A stretch of 64,000 nt of DNA from CAVSIP01 sp963728075 (GCA_963728075.1 CAVSIP010000007.1:575827-639826), one strand, 5' to 3'. Positions 17,648 to 26,613 are shown, counted from the first letter of the stretch. Numbers and translations are program-made. Notes: generated by a model from the letters alone, not told the origin.

Positions 17648-19036
17648 GGAGGGGAGCCGCTCGTCGTCGGGTTCGACCTCGACATGACGCTGGCCGACAC
17701 CCGTCGGGGGATCGCCGCGGTCTTCCGTGCGCTGTCCGCCGACACCGGCGTACCGATCGACGCCGACCTGGCGGTGTCGCGGCTCGGCCCGCCGCTGGAG
17801 TGGGAGCTCGCGCACTGGTTCCCCGACGACCGGGTCGAGGCCGCCGCCGAGGGGTTCCGGGCGCTGTACGCGGACCTCGCCGTGCCCGCCACCGACCCGA
17901 TGCCGGGCGCGGCCGAGGCGGTCGCCGCCGTACGCCGCCGCGGCTATCGCGCCGTCGTCGTCACGGCGAAGAAGCAGGACTTCGCCGAGCTCACCCTGGC
18001 CCACCTCGGCATCGAGGTCGACGAGGTCGTCGGCTGGTGCTGGCGCGCGCGCAAGGGTGCGGCACTGGCCGAGCGCGGCGCCCGGATCTACGTCGGCGAC
18101 CACCCGCACGACGTCGACGGCGCCCGCGTCGCCGGTGCGCTCGCGGTCATCGTCGGCGACGCGGACGCCGACCCGGACGTCCGCCTGCCGGACCTGCACG
18201 CGTTCCCCGGCTGGCTGGCCGAGCACCTGCTCACCGAGCGGCTGCGCGCGCTCGGCAGCGTGCTGGTCGCGTTCTCCGGCGGCGCCGACTCCGCGTTCCT
18301 GCTCGCCGCCGCCGTACGGGCGCTCGGCGCCGACCGGGTCGCCGCCGCCACCGCGGTGTCGCCGAGCCTGCCCGCCGCCGAGCTCGACCAGGCCCGGGCG
18401 TACGCCGCGTCGCTCGGCGTGCGCCACCTCACGCCGGCGACTCACGAGGACGAGCACGACGGCTACCGCGCCAACGCCGGCGACCGGTGCTACTTCTGCA
18501 AGGCGGAGCTGCTCGACGTGCTCGCCCCGCTCGCCGCCGAGCACGGGCTGGCCACCGTCGCCACCGGCACCAACGCCGACGACGCGGTCGCCGGGTTCCG
18601 GCCCGGGATCCGCGCGGCCGCCGAGCGCGGCGCGGCCACCCCGCTGCTCGACGCCGGGCTGACCAAGGCCGAGGTCCGGGAGATCAGCCGGCGCTGGGAC
18701 CTGCCCACCTGGGACAAGCCGGCCGCCGCGTGCCTCGCCAGCCGGGTGGCGTACGGCATCGAGGTCACCCCGGCCCGTCTCGCCCGGGTCGAGCGTGCGG
18801 AGACCGCGCTGCGCGCCGCACTCACCGCGGCCGGGCTGCACACCGACAACCTGCGGGTCCGCGACCTGGGGGACCGGGCGCGCGTCGAGGTCGACGCCGC
18901 GCTCACCCCGGCGCTGGCGGCCCGTCCCGACCTGCTCGCCGCGGTCGAGGGGTTCAGCGCGGTGGAGGTGGACTCCAGAGGCTTTCGCTCGGGGGCGATG
19001 AACGAGCTGCTGGCTGATCCGGGTCGCTGGCGCTGA
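17624..19036 (+). CDS. HAD phosphatase domain fused to LarE-like sulfur transferase
   Basis: 470 aa, two domains in one uninterrupted frame. N-terminal HAD domain (about 13-190): FDLDMT with D18 and D20, VVVTAKK, and VGDHPHD at 157-163. C-terminal LarE domain (about 205-470): the ATP loop VAFSGGADS (SGGADS 218-223), DRCYFCK with C289 and C292, ATGTNADDAV, and KPAAACLASR with C370. LarE gives up sulfur to build the nickel-pincer cofactor of lactate racemase; larA, larB and larC are not in the window. TAGCGT seven bases before the ATG indicates a leaderless mRNA. The HAD part might clear a nucleotide or phosphate product, but that is only inference. Confidence 0.87.
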   Translation: MDRTVHKPGGEPLVVGFDLDMTLADTRRGIAAVFRALSADTGVPIDADLAVSRLGPPLEWELAHWFPDDRVEAAAEGFRALYADLAVPATDPMPGAAEAVAAVRRRGYRAVVVTAKKQDFAELTLAHLGIEVDEVVGWCWRARKGAALAERGARIYVGDHPHDVDGARVAGALAVIVGDADADPDVRLPDLHAFPGWLAEHLLTERLRALGSVLVAFSGGADSAFLLAAAVRALGADRVAAATAVSPSLPAAELDQARAYAASLGVRHLTPATHEDEHDGYRANAGDRCYFCKAELLDVLAPLAAEHGLATVATGTNADDAVAGFRPGIRAAAERGAATPLLDAGLTKAEVREISRRWDLPTWDKPAAACLASRVAYGIEVTPARLARVERAETALRAALTAAGLHTDNLRVRDLGDRARVEVDAALTPALAARPDLLAAVEGFSAVEVDSRGFRSGAMNELLADPGRWR

Positions 19037-19250
19037 ACGTCTCGCCGGACGCCCGCCACCCGGCGTACGTCAGCCCGCCGCCGACGACCGCCAGCCCGGA
19101 CAGTGCCTGCAGCCACACCGGCCCGTCGTAGGAGTAGAAGAACGGGCCGAACCCGCAGACCATCGCGAGCACGCCGAGGAAGACGAGCACCGCGCCGCCG
19201 AGGATGAGGCCGTCGGCAGGCGCGGTGCGTCGCTGAACCGGTTCGTTCAC
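18954..19250 (-). CDS. Small membrane protein
   Basis: 98 aa, function unknown. Two or three hydrophobic segments: LILGGAVLVFLGVLAMVCGF (about 15-34) and ALSGLAVVGGGLTYAGW (about 47-63). A polar, proline-rich tail (SESLWSPPPPR) overlaps the end of the HAD-LarE gene by 83 bases on the other strand. GTG 19250 follows TAGCCT by seven bases; that hexamer contains the stop codon of the gene upstream. Confidence 0.65.
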   Translation of the reverse strand: MNEPVQRRTAPADGLILGGAVLVFLGVLAMVCGFGPFFYSYDGPVWLQALSGLAVVGGGLTYAGWRASGETFSASDPDQPAARSSPPSESLWSPPPPR

Positions 19251-19257
19251 TCCCGGA

Positions 19258-19263
19258 AGGCTA
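19258..19263 (-). promoter_or_regulatory. Predicted -10 box overlapping a stop codon
   Basis: TAGCCT seven bases before GTG 19250; its TAG (19261-19263) is also the stop codon of the upstream minus-strand gene. Confidence 0.45.
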
Positions 19264-19479
19264 GGGGACGCGCCCCTCGCCCTTCTGCTCGGCGCCACGC
19301 TCGAGCATCTCGTCGTACGCCTGCTCGTTCCGCCTCGAGGCGGACAGGCCCTCGGCGGCCTGCATGTCCTGCTGGTCCTGCGGGCCGCCGTCGCGGCCGG
19401 GAACCTTCCCGGTCACCGCGGAGGCGTCCGCGGAGACAGCCTCGTCGACGCCGGCGCGGTCCTTCGGCTGGTCGGTCAC
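19261..19479 (-). CDS. Small hydrophilic hypothetical protein
   Basis: 72 aa, highly charged and likely unstructured: VTDQPKDRAGVDEAVSAD, GRDGGPQDQQDMQAAEGL, RRNEQAYDEMLERGAEQ. No known domain seen. GTG 19479 is preceded by a clear Shine-Dalgarno GGAGGAG, unlike its leaderless neighbour. It lies 10 bases upstream of the small membrane protein gene on the same strand. Confidence 0.65.
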   Translation of the reverse strand: MTDQPKDRAGVDEAVSADASAVTGKVPGRDGGPQDQQDMQAAEGLSASRRNEQAYDEMLERGAEQKGEGRVP

Positions 19480-19598
19480 GGTCGCTCCTCCTCGCGTCCT
19501 GCGCTCTCGTCCCCCATGTCTGGTGCCCGCCACGACAGGGCGCCTAACCGGCTACGCTGGCCGCTCCAGTTTCCGAGCGAGCTCAGGCAGGGGTCCTC

Positions 19599-19985
19599 GT
19601 GCCCACCGGCAAGGTCAAGTGGTTCGACGCGGAGAAGGGTTTCGGCTTCATCTCCCGCGACGACGGCGACGACGTGTACGTCCACAACTCCGCCCTGCCC
19701 AGCGGCGTGACCACGCTCAAGCCGGGCACCCGGGTCGAGTTCGGCGTCGCCGCCGGCCGCCGGGGTGACCAGGCCCTGTCCGTCCACGTGCTCGACCCGC
19801 TGCCGTCCCTGTCCGCCGTGAGCCGGCGCCCGCCGGAGGAGCTGCACGGCATGGTCGAGGACATGATCAAGGTGCTCGAGGGGCGCGTGCAGCCGCAGCT
19901 GCGCCGTGGCAAGTACCCCGACCGCCAGGCGGCCCGCAAGGTCGCGGAGCTGGTGCACGCGGTCGCCCGCGAGCTGGAGGCCTGA
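19599..19985 (+). CDS. Cold-shock domain protein with C-terminal extension
   Basis: 128 aa. The first 65 residues are a cold-shock fold that binds single-stranded RNA/DNA: GKVKWFDAEKGFGFI with RNP-1 KGFGFI, and VYVHNSAL. A helical extension of about 60 residues (EELHGMVEDMIKVLEG to VAELVHAVARELEA) follows, an actinobacterial long form roughly twice the length of classic CspA. GTG 19599 gives the exact family N-terminus. The upstream region has TACGCT but a leader of about 45 bases, so this one is probably not leaderless. Confidence 0.93.
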   Translation: MPTGKVKWFDAEKGFGFISRDDGDDVYVHNSALPSGVTTLKPGTRVEFGVAAGRRGDQALSVHVLDPLPSLSAVSRRPPEELHGMVEDMIKVLEGRVQPQLRRGKYPDRQAARKVAELVHAVARELEA

Positions 19986-20007
19986 CCGCCGTACGGGCGG
20001 TGCCCGC

Positions 20008-21306
20008 TCAGCCCGGCCGGGCGGGGTGCACGCGCGTGCGCCGGGCCACCGCCCGGCGGCGGCGCAGCGTGCGCAGGGTGCCGACGACGGCGACCGCGAG
20101 CCCCGCGGCGGCGAGGGAGAAGCCGAGCGTGCCGTTCGACGGCAGTGCGATGCCGATGCCGCCGCCGAGCACCCAGGACAGCTGCATGAGCGTGTCCGAG
20201 CGGGCGAACGTCGACGTGCGCACCTCGTCGTCGACGTCCCGCTGGATCGTCGCGTCCAGGGCCAGCTTGCCCAGCGACTGCCCCATCCCGGACAGCAGGG
20301 CGAGCGGGAGCACGGTGACCAGGGAGAACCAGCGAGCCGCGGCCAGCGCCGCCACCGACACGACGACCAGCGCCGTCGTCGCCAGCCGCTCCGGGGTGAT
20401 GACCCGCAGGCGTGCGCCGAGTCCCGTCCCGAGGAACCCGCCCGCACCCGCCGCGACGGCGACCAGGCCCAGCTCGGTCTTGTGGTTCAGCCCGGACAGG
20501 TGTGACGTGCGGATGAGGAACGCGAGGAACAGGATGACGAACCCGTTGAGCGCGCGCATCGTGGCCGCCGTCCGCAGCAGCCCGCCGACGCTCGGACCCA
20601 CGGTCTGGAACGACGGGATGAGCCGCCCCACGCCCGGCCAGATCGGCCGGCGCGCCAGCGGGGCCTCCCCGGCGTGGGAGTCGACCTTGGCCGGCAGCCG
20701 CAGGGCGAGCACGCCCGCGAACACGTGCACAGCGGTCGCGGCGCGCAGCGTCCACGACGGGCCGAGCAGCGCGGTCATGCCGGCGGCGATCGGCGCGGCG
20801 AGCCCGCCGGCGGCCAGCCCGGCCAGCGACAGCCGCGCGTTGGCCTGCACCAGCGTCGCCTCCTCCGGCAGCAGCCGGGGGACGGCCGCGCTGCGGGAGA
20901 CGCCGTACGCCCGCGAGAGCACCAGTACGCCGAACGCCGCCGGGTAGAGGGCCAGCGGCGCCGCCGACGACAGCGCCCGGGCGATCCCCAGCGCGAGCAG
21001 GGCGCGGCCGAACAGGGTGACCGCGACGGCGTACCGGCGGCCGTGCCGGAACCGGTCGAGGATCGGACCGATCACCGGGGCGATCACCGCGAACGGCGCC
21101 ATCGTGACGAGCAGGTACAGCGCCACCCGTCCCCGTGCCTCGCCGACCGGCACGCTGAAGAACAGGGTCCCGGCGAGCGCGACGGCGATCATCGTGTCGC
21201 CGGCGGAGTGCACCGCGTGCACCTCGGTGAGCTTCGCGAGGCCGCTCTCCCCGGCGCCACCGGCACGCATCAGGCGCCGGGCCCACGCCACCGGGGCGAA
21301 CCTCAT
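20008..21306 (-). CDS. MFS transporter
   Basis: A 432-aa major facilitator with 12 predicted membrane helices; substrate unknown. Seen: GDTMIAVALAGTLFF at helix 1, the loop LDRFRHGRRYAV between helices 2 and 3, and a basic C-terminal tail (RRRRAVARRTR). ATG 21306 is preferred over GTG 21324, with AACACT six bases upstream. It diverges from the DUF3027 gene across a gap of 47 bases. Confidence 0.87.
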   Translation of the reverse strand: MRFAPVAWARRLMRAGGAGESGLAKLTEVHAVHSAGDTMIAVALAGTLFFSVPVGEARGRVALYLLVTMAPFAVIAPVIGPILDRFRHGRRYAVAVTLFGRALLALGIARALSSAAPLALYPAAFGVLVLSRAYGVSRSAAVPRLLPEEATLVQANARLSLAGLAAGGLAAPIAAGMTALLGPSWTLRAATAVHVFAGVLALRLPAKVDSHAGEAPLARRPIWPGVGRLIPSFQTVGPSVGGLLRTAATMRALNGFVILFLAFLIRTSHLSGLNHKTELGLVAVAAGAGGFLGTGLGARLRVITPERLATTALVVVSVAALAAARWFSLVTVLPLALLSGMGQSLGKLALDATIQRDVDDEVRTSTFARSDTLMQLSWVLGGGIGIALPSNGTLGFSLAAAGLAVAVVGTLRTLRRRRAVARRTRVHPARPG

Positions 21307-21353
21307 GGGGACAGTGTTGCCCACTTCGGGGTCGCGTACGGGACACTGGGCGG

Positions 21354-22178
21354 GTGCCGCCGACGACCCGTACGCGTTCCGCTGCCCCAGACGCCGCCGC
21401 CAAGGGTGCGGTGGACCTCGCCCGCGCCGCCGCGGAGGAGGCCGCCGGGCCCGGTCTCGTCGGCGAGCACCTCGGGGTGGAGGCGGACGGCGACCGGCTG
21501 GTCACGCACTCCTTCGCCTGCCTCAACCAGGCCTACCGCGGCTGGCGCTGGGCGGTCACCGTCGCCCGCGCCTCACGCGCCAAGGACGTCACCGTCGACG
21601 AGGTCGTGCTCCTGCCGGGCGAGGACGCGCTGCTCGCGCCGGAGTGGGTGCCGTGGAGTGACCGGCTGCGCCCGGGCGACCTGGGCGTCGGCGACCTGCT
21701 GCCCACCCCGGCCGGTGACGAGCGGCTGACGCCCGCGTTCCTCGCGAGCGACGACGAGGAGGTCGTGGCCGCTGCGTTCGAGCTGGGGCTGGGCCGGGCC
21801 CGGGTGCTGTCGTTCGAGGGCCGGACCGACGCCGTCGAGCGCTGGTACGGCGGTGACGCCGGCCCCGAGTCCAAGATCGCCCGTTCCGCGCCGGCCGCGT
21901 GCGCCACGTGCGGGTTCTTCGTCCCGCTGTCCGGGGGGCTGCGCCAGGCGTTCGGCGTCTGCGCCAACGAGTACGCCCCGGACGACGGTCGTGTGGTCTC
22001 CGTCGACCACGGCTGCGGCGCCCACTCGGAGGCCGTGGTCATGCCGTCGCCGGCGGCTGCCGAGCCACCCGCCGTCGACGACTTCTCCTACGACATGGTC
22101 AGCGCCGAGGTCCCCTCGGGACGCTCGCGGGGGTCGGTGAGCGACAGCGAGCCCGCCGAGTCGCTCGGGCACTCCTGA
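21354..22178 (+). CDS. DUF3027 domain-containing protein
   Basis: 274 aa, an actinobacterial family of unknown function. Seen: VGEHLGVEADGDRLVTHSF, the tryptophan-rich YRGWRWAVTVARA, and WVPWSDRLRPGDLGVGDLLP, then four conserved cysteines: CATCGFF, FGVCANEYAPDDGRVVS and DHGCGAHSE, compatible with a metal site. GTG 21354 follows GACACT by six bases. The cold-shock/MFS/DUF3027 grouping is common in actinobacteria, but no shared function is established. Confidence 0.85.
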   Translation: MPPTTRTRSAAPDAAAKGAVDLARAAAEEAAGPGLVGEHLGVEADGDRLVTHSFACLNQAYRGWRWAVTVARASRAKDVTVDEVVLLPGEDALLAPEWVPWSDRLRPGDLGVGDLLPTPAGDERLTPAFLASDDEEVVAAAFELGLGRARVLSFEGRTDAVERWYGGDAGPESKIARSAPAACATCGFFVPLSGGLRQAFGVCANEYAPDDGRVVSVDHGCGAHSEAVVMPSPAAAEPPAVDDFSYDMVSAEVPSGRSRGSVSDSEPAESLGHS

Positions 22179-22252
22179 CCGACGTCGTCGGCGCCCTGCC
22201 GACTGGCTACGGTGCATCCAGAGGATTCCCGTCGCCCAACCGGAGGTCAGGC

Positions 22253-22732
22253 ATGTCGAAGGCTGCCGAGGCATACGAGAAGATCAAGGAGACGATCGGC
22301 CAGGAGGAGGGCCCTGGCGAGTGGTTCCTCGTCGATCAGGACCGCATCAACGCCTTCGCCGACGTCACGCTCGACCACCAGTTCATCCACGTCGACCCGG
22401 AGAAGGCCGCCGAGCTCTCCCCGTGGAAGGTGACGGTCGCGCACGGGTTCCTCACCCTTTCGCTGCTGGTCCACCTGTCCGGGTCGGTGCGCGCGTCGAA
22501 CAGCCCGCGCCTCGACGGCATCGTCATGGGCGTGAACTACGGGTTCGACAAGGTCCGGTTCATCAGCCCGGTGAAGGTGAACTCGAAGATCCGCGCCCGT
22601 GCGGTGGTGAAGAACGCCGAGCTCAAGGGCAACGCGATCAACGTCACCCGGACGTACACCGTCGAGATCGAGGGCGAGGACAAGCCCGCCCTGGTCGCCG
22701 ACTGGATCAGCCGGATGGTCTTCAGCGACTAG
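22253..22732 (+). CDS. MaoC-like (hotdog) dehydratase
   Basis: 159 aa, a single hotdog domain of the (R)-specific enoyl-CoA hydratase/MaoC type, which adds water to trans-2-enoyl-CoA. The catalytic motif FADVTLDHQFIHVDPEKA has the D-x4-H arrangement, followed by VAHGFLTLSLL and MGVNYGFDKVRFISPV. ATG 22253 has a good ribosome site CGGAGGT nine bases upstream. Stand-alone gene; the fatty-acid role is inferred from family. Confidence 0.9.
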   Translation: MSKAAEAYEKIKETIGQEEGPGEWFLVDQDRINAFADVTLDHQFIHVDPEKAAELSPWKVTVAHGFLTLSLLVHLSGSVRASNSPRLDGIVMGVNYGFDKVRFISPVKVNSKIRARAVVKNAELKGNAINVTRTYTVEIEGEDKPALVADWISRMVFSD

Positions 22733-22756
22733 GCTCCGGCTCGGTGTGGGGGCCGG

Positions 22757-23002
22757 TCAGCGGTCCCCACGCCGGAGGCGGACGCTGCGCGTCCACAGGA
22801 GCCACAGCGAGGCCAGCCCCAGCACGAACCCGGCCACGCACAGCCAGATCGCCCACGCGGGGATCGCGGCCGCGCCGCTGCGCTGCAGGCCGACCAGCAC
22901 GCCCAGCGCGCCCAGCCAGGCGAACATTCCGGCGGACACCGTCCGCAGGTCCGCGGCCCGCAGGGTGCGGACGGGGGCGCGCTCGCGCGTCGTCGCAGGC
23001 AT
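22757..23002 (-). CDS. DUF2530 domain-containing membrane protein
   Basis: 81 aa with two membrane helices: TVSAGMFAWLGALGVLVGL (about 22-40) and AIWLCVAGFVLGLASLWLLW (about 50-70), then a basic end RSVRLRRGDR. It matches the actinobacterial DUF2530 family in length and layout; function unknown. ATG 23002 follows TACGCT by six bases (leaderless). It diverges from the purine permease gene. Confidence 0.85.
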   Translation of the reverse strand: MPATTRERAPVRTLRAADLRTVSAGMFAWLGALGVLVGLQRSGAAAIPAWAIWLCVAGFVLGLASLWLLWTRSVRLRRGDR

Positions 23003-23008
23003 GTGACC

Positions 23009-23014
23009 AGCGTA
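23009..23014 (-). promoter_or_regulatory. Predicted -10 box, leaderless DUF2530 gene
   Basis: TACGCT six bases before ATG 23002. Confidence 0.5.
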
Positions 23015-23098
23015 CGGGGCGGAATGCCTGCCGCGACGGGTTAGTTCTGGCAGGCTGCTCCTGCCTTCCCCCCCGCGTACTCCTAGAAGGGGACCTCC

Positions 23099-24553
23099 AT
23101 GTCCACGAGCGTCGCCGAGCCCACCGCGCCCCGGCCGTCGCCTCCCGCACCACCGCGCAACGCCGTCGACCGGTTCTTCCGGGTCAGCGAGCGCTCCTCC
23201 AGCTTCCAGAGCGAGGTCCGTGGCGGCTTCGCGACGTTCTTCACGATGGCCTACATCGTGGTGCTCAACCCGATCATCCTGGCCAGCGGCACGGACAAGT
23301 TCGGCCACCACCTGTCGACCGGTCAGCTCACCACCATGACGGCGCTCGTCGCCGCGGTGATGACGTTCATCATGGGCGTCTACGGCAACCTGCCGCTCGC
23401 CATCGCCGCCGGGCTGGGCCTCAACGGCGTGCTGGCCTTCCAGATCGCACCGACCATGTCCTGGCCGGACGCGATGGGCCTCGTCGTCCTCGAGGGGATC
23501 GGCATCGTCGTCCTGGTCGTCACCGGCCTTCGCCAGGCGATCATGGACGCCATCCCGCTGGCCATCAAGCAGGCCATCAGCGTGGGCATCGGGCTGTTCA
23601 TCGCCTTCATCGGCCTGGTCGACGCGGGCTTCGTCAGCACGCCCAAGGGGGCGGCCACGCCCGTCCAGCTCGGTACGGTCGGCCACCTCGCCGGCTGGCC
23701 CGTGGTCGTGTTCGTCGTCGGGCTGCTGCTCACCTTCGTCCTGCTCGTACGCCGCGTCCCGGGGGCGATCCTGGCGAGCATCGTGGTCTCGACCGCGCTG
23801 GCCATCGTCATCCGCGCGCTCAGCAACACGCCGGACCGGGCCTGGGGCCTCATCGTCCCGAAGATCCCGTCCAACCCGGTGAGCACGCCGGACTTCGGGC
23901 TGCTCGGCCACTTCAGCCTCTTCGGCGGCTTCGCGGAGGCCGGCGCCATCACCGCCGTGGTGTTCCTGTTCACCCTCGTGCTGTCGGACTTCTTCGACGC
24001 CATGGGCACGATCGTCGGCATCTCCAACCAGGCCGGCCTCCTGGACGAGCAGGGCCGTCCGCCGCGCATCGGCCGGGTGCTGTTCGTCGACGGGCTCGCG
24101 GCGGTCATGGGTGGCGCGGCGTCCGCGTCGTCGAACACCGCTTTCATCGAGTCGTCGGCCGGTGTCGGCGAGGGTGCGCGGACCGGTTTCGCCAACGTGG
24201 TCACCGCGCTGCTGTTCGTGGTCGCGCTGTTCCTCACCCCGCTGGCGGCGATCGTGCCGCAGCAGGCGGCGACCCCGGCGCTCATCGCGGTCGGCTTCAT
24301 GATGATGACCCAGGTCAAGGACATCCCCTGGGCCGACTGGGACATCGCGATCCCCGCGTTCCTGACCATCGCCCTGATGCCGTTCACCTACTCGATCACC
24401 AACGGCATCGGCGCCGGGTTCATCACCTACGTGGTGCTGAAGACGGCGAAGGGCCAGTGGCGTGAGCCCGGCTGGCTCATGTGGGGCATCTCGCTGTTCT
24501 TCGCGGCCTACTTCGCGATCGGCCCGATCGAGCGAGCCCTGGGCGTCTCCTAG
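23099..24553 (+). CDS. NCS2-family purine permease (AzgA-like)
   Basis: 484 aa, an inner-membrane guanine/hypoxanthine-type proton symporter. Seen: RGGFATFFTMAYIVVLNP near 41-58, GLGLNGVLAFQI, LSDFFDAMGTIVGIS and NTAFIESSAGVGEGARTG, all hallmarks of the AzgA branch, with 13-14 hydrophobic segments. A ribosome site AAGGGG stands eight bases before ATG 23099. Substrate assignment rests on the branch motifs; uracil or xanthine carriers (UraA branch) look different. Confidence 0.92.
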   Translation: MSTSVAEPTAPRPSPPAPPRNAVDRFFRVSERSSSFQSEVRGGFATFFTMAYIVVLNPIILASGTDKFGHHLSTGQLTTMTALVAAVMTFIMGVYGNLPLAIAAGLGLNGVLAFQIAPTMSWPDAMGLVVLEGIGIVVLVVTGLRQAIMDAIPLAIKQAISVGIGLFIAFIGLVDAGFVSTPKGAATPVQLGTVGHLAGWPVVVFVVGLLLTFVLLVRRVPGAILASIVVSTALAIVIRALSNTPDRAWGLIVPKIPSNPVSTPDFGLLGHFSLFGGFAEAGAITAVVFLFTLVLSDFFDAMGTIVGISNQAGLLDEQGRPPRIGRVLFVDGLAAVMGGAASASSNTAFIESSAGVGEGARTGFANVVTALLFVVALFLTPLAAIVPQQAATPALIAVGFMMMTQVKDIPWADWDIAIPAFLTIALMPFTYSITNGIGAGFITYVVLKTAKGQWREPGWLMWGISLFFAAYFAIGPIERALGVS

Positions 24554-24592
24554 CGGCGTGCGGCCCGTACGCCACCGTCGGCACGCCCACGG

Positions 24593-25849
24593 TCACGTCA
24601 CCCGCCGCTCACCGGGGTCCACCGCCTCGTGCCCGCCGGCGGCGACCAACGCGCGCAGCCGGTCCATCGCGTCCCAGACGTCGACGTAGCGGGTGTACAG
24701 CGGTGCCGGACCCAGCCGTACGCGGTCCGGCCCGCGGAAGTCCGGGACCACCTTCGCCTGCTCGACCAGCGCGCGGCAGATCCGCCACGCGTCCGGGTGG
24801 GCGAGGGACACGTGGCTGCCGCGCCGGTCCGGGTCGCGCGGCGTCGCCACGGCGAACCCGAGCGGCGCGAGCCAGGCGTCGGCGAGCGCGACCACCAGCG
24901 TCGTCAGCGCGACCCCCTTCGCCCGCAGCCGGTCGATGCCGGCCTCGGCGACCACCCGGGCCCCGGCGGCGACCAGCTCCACCCCCAGCACCGGCGGGGT
25001 GCCCACGGTGAAGCGGGTGATGCCGGGGACGGGGTCGTAGCCGGGGCCCATCGCGAACTGCTCGCGCTGGCCGAACCAGCCCCAGATGGGGGAGCGCAGC
25101 CGCTGCTGCAGGTCGCGGCGTACGTAGAGGAACGCCGGGGCGCCGGGGCCCGCGTTGAGGTACTTGTACGTGCACCCCACGGCGAGCGTGGCACCGCTGG
25201 CGCCGAGCCGCACCGGCACGGAGCCGGCCGAGTGGCTGAGATCCCACACGAGGTGCGCGCCGGCGGTGTCGGCGACCCGCTGCACGGCGGCCAGGTCGAC
25301 CAGCGCACCCGAGCGGTAGGCGACGTGGGAGAACGTCGCCACCGCCACGTCATCGCGCAGCGCGTCCCGGATCGCCTCGGGGGAGGGACCCTGCACCGGG
25401 TCGGCGTGGACCGTACGGACCTCCAGCCCGCGCTGCCCTGCCAGCCCGGCGAGGACGTACCGGTCGGTGGGGAAGTTGTCGTCGTCGGTGACGACGACCC
25501 GCCGGTCCGGGCGGTCGTCGAGCGCTGCGGCGAGCAGCTTGTAGAGGTTCACCGACGTCGAGTCGCTCACCACGACCTCGCCCGCGGCGGCGCCCAGCAC
25601 CTGCTCGGCGAGCAGGTCGCCGGCTTGCGCCGGGCGGTCGATCCACTGCTCCCACGAGCCGACCAGCCCGCGCCCCCACTCCTCCCGGGCGGTCGCGCGC
25701 AGCAGCTCGTACGACTCCACCGGCAGCCGGCCGAGGGAGTTGCCGTCGAGGTAGAGCAGGTCCGGGTCGTCGATGACGAACGCGGACCGGAAGTGCGCGA
25801 GCGGGTCCGCGCGGTCGAGCGCCTCCGCGTCCGCCCGGGTGGGCGTCAC
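24593..25849 (-). CDS. kynU: Kynureninase
   Basis: A PLP enzyme that cleaves kynurenine to anthranilate and alanine, 418 aa. Seen: YLDGNSLGRLP near the N-terminus, VVSDSTSVNLYKLL, DLSHSAGSVPVRL, and the PLP lysine in GCTYKYLNAGPGAPAF; WGWFGQREQFAM is also diagnostic. GTG 25849 overlaps the kynA stop by four bases (GTGA), so the two are coupled and co-transcribed. The formamidase that should act between them is not in the window. Anthranilate could feed degradation or secondary metabolism. Confidence 0.96.
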   Translation of the reverse strand: MTPTRADAEALDRADPLAHFRSAFVIDDPDLLYLDGNSLGRLPVESYELLRATAREEWGRGLVGSWEQWIDRPAQAGDLLAEQVLGAAAGEVVVSDSTSVNLYKLLAAALDDRPDRRVVVTDDDNFPTDRYVLAGLAGQRGLEVRTVHADPVQGPSPEAIRDALRDDVAVATFSHVAYRSGALVDLAAVQRVADTAGAHLVWDLSHSAGSVPVRLGASGATLAVGCTYKYLNAGPGAPAFLYVRRDLQQRLRSPIWGWFGQREQFAMGPGYDPVPGITRFTVGTPPVLGVELVAAGARVVAEAGIDRLRAKGVALTTLVVALADAWLAPLGFAVATPRDPDRRGSHVSLAHPDAWRICRALVEQAKVVPDFRGPDRVRLGPAPLYTRYVDVWDAMDRLRALVAAGGHEAVDPGERRVT

Positions 25850-26607
25850 AGCCGGTTGCGCAGCTGCCACAGCTGCGGGTAGAGGCGCTTGTCCAGCGTC
25901 CGGCGCAGGTACCCGACGCCGGTGGAGCCGCCGGTGCCCTGCTTGTCGCCGATCTGGCGGGCGACCATCTCGACGTGGTGACTGCGCCAGCGCAGCAGGT
26001 TCGCGTCGTGGTCGAGCAGGGACTCCGACAGCTCGAACACCTCGCCGTACCGCTCGCGGTCCAGCACGATGTCGTCCACGCTGTCCGCGCCCCGACGCCG
26101 GCACAGCGCGACGAACGCGTCCCAGACGCTGGGCTCGTCCAGCCGGCGCTGCAGGCGGTCGCGTTCGGCGTCGCCGAGGTCCAGCCGCTGCAGGTAGCGC
26201 GGGTCCTTGAGCCCGGAGAGGAACTCCACCTCGCGGAACTGCACGCTCTGGAAACCGCTCGCCGGCGCCAGCTCGGTACGGAACCGCAGGAAGTCGTGCG
26301 GTTGCATGGTCTCGAGCACGTCGATCTGCTGGACGAGCACCCGCTCGATGACCGACACCCGGCGCAGGTGGTGGAGGGCGGCCGGCACGTCGTCTGCGTC
26401 GATGGCGGCCCGGGCCGCCTCCAGCTCGTGCAGGAGCTGCTTGAACCACAGCTCGTACACCTGGTGCACGACGATGAACAGCAGCTCGTCGTGCTCGCCG
26501 GTGAGCCCCCGCTGCAGGTCGAGCAGCTCGTCGAGTTCGAGGTAGCCGCCGTAGCTCAGCCGCCGGCCGTCCTCGCCGAACGAGCTCGTCGTCCCGGCGT
26601 CGGTCAC
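25846..26607 (-). CDS. kynA: Tryptophan 2,3-dioxygenase
   Basis: A heme enzyme that opens the tryptophan ring to N-formylkynurenine, 253 aa, short-form bacterial length. Seen: LSYGGYLELDELLDLQ, FIVVHQVYELWFKQLLHE, MQPHDFLRFR, SGFQSVQFREVEFLSG and the proximal-histidine region WRSHHVEMVARQIGDKQGTGGS. GTG 26607 follows TATCGT by six bases (leaderless). The operon kynA-kynU diverges from marR; the marR operator lies 43 bases from the kynA start, so shared control is possible. Confidence 0.96.
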   Translation of the reverse strand: MTDAGTTSSFGEDGRRLSYGGYLELDELLDLQRGLTGEHDELLFIVVHQVYELWFKQLLHELEAARAAIDADDVPAALHHLRRVSVIERVLVQQIDVLETMQPHDFLRFRTELAPASGFQSVQFREVEFLSGLKDPRYLQRLDLGDAERDRLQRRLDEPSVWDAFVALCRRRGADSVDDIVLDRERYGEVFELSESLLDHDANLLRWRSHHVEMVARQIGDKQGTGGSTGVGYLRRTLDKRLYPQLWQLRNRL

Positions 26608-26613
26608 CAGCGC

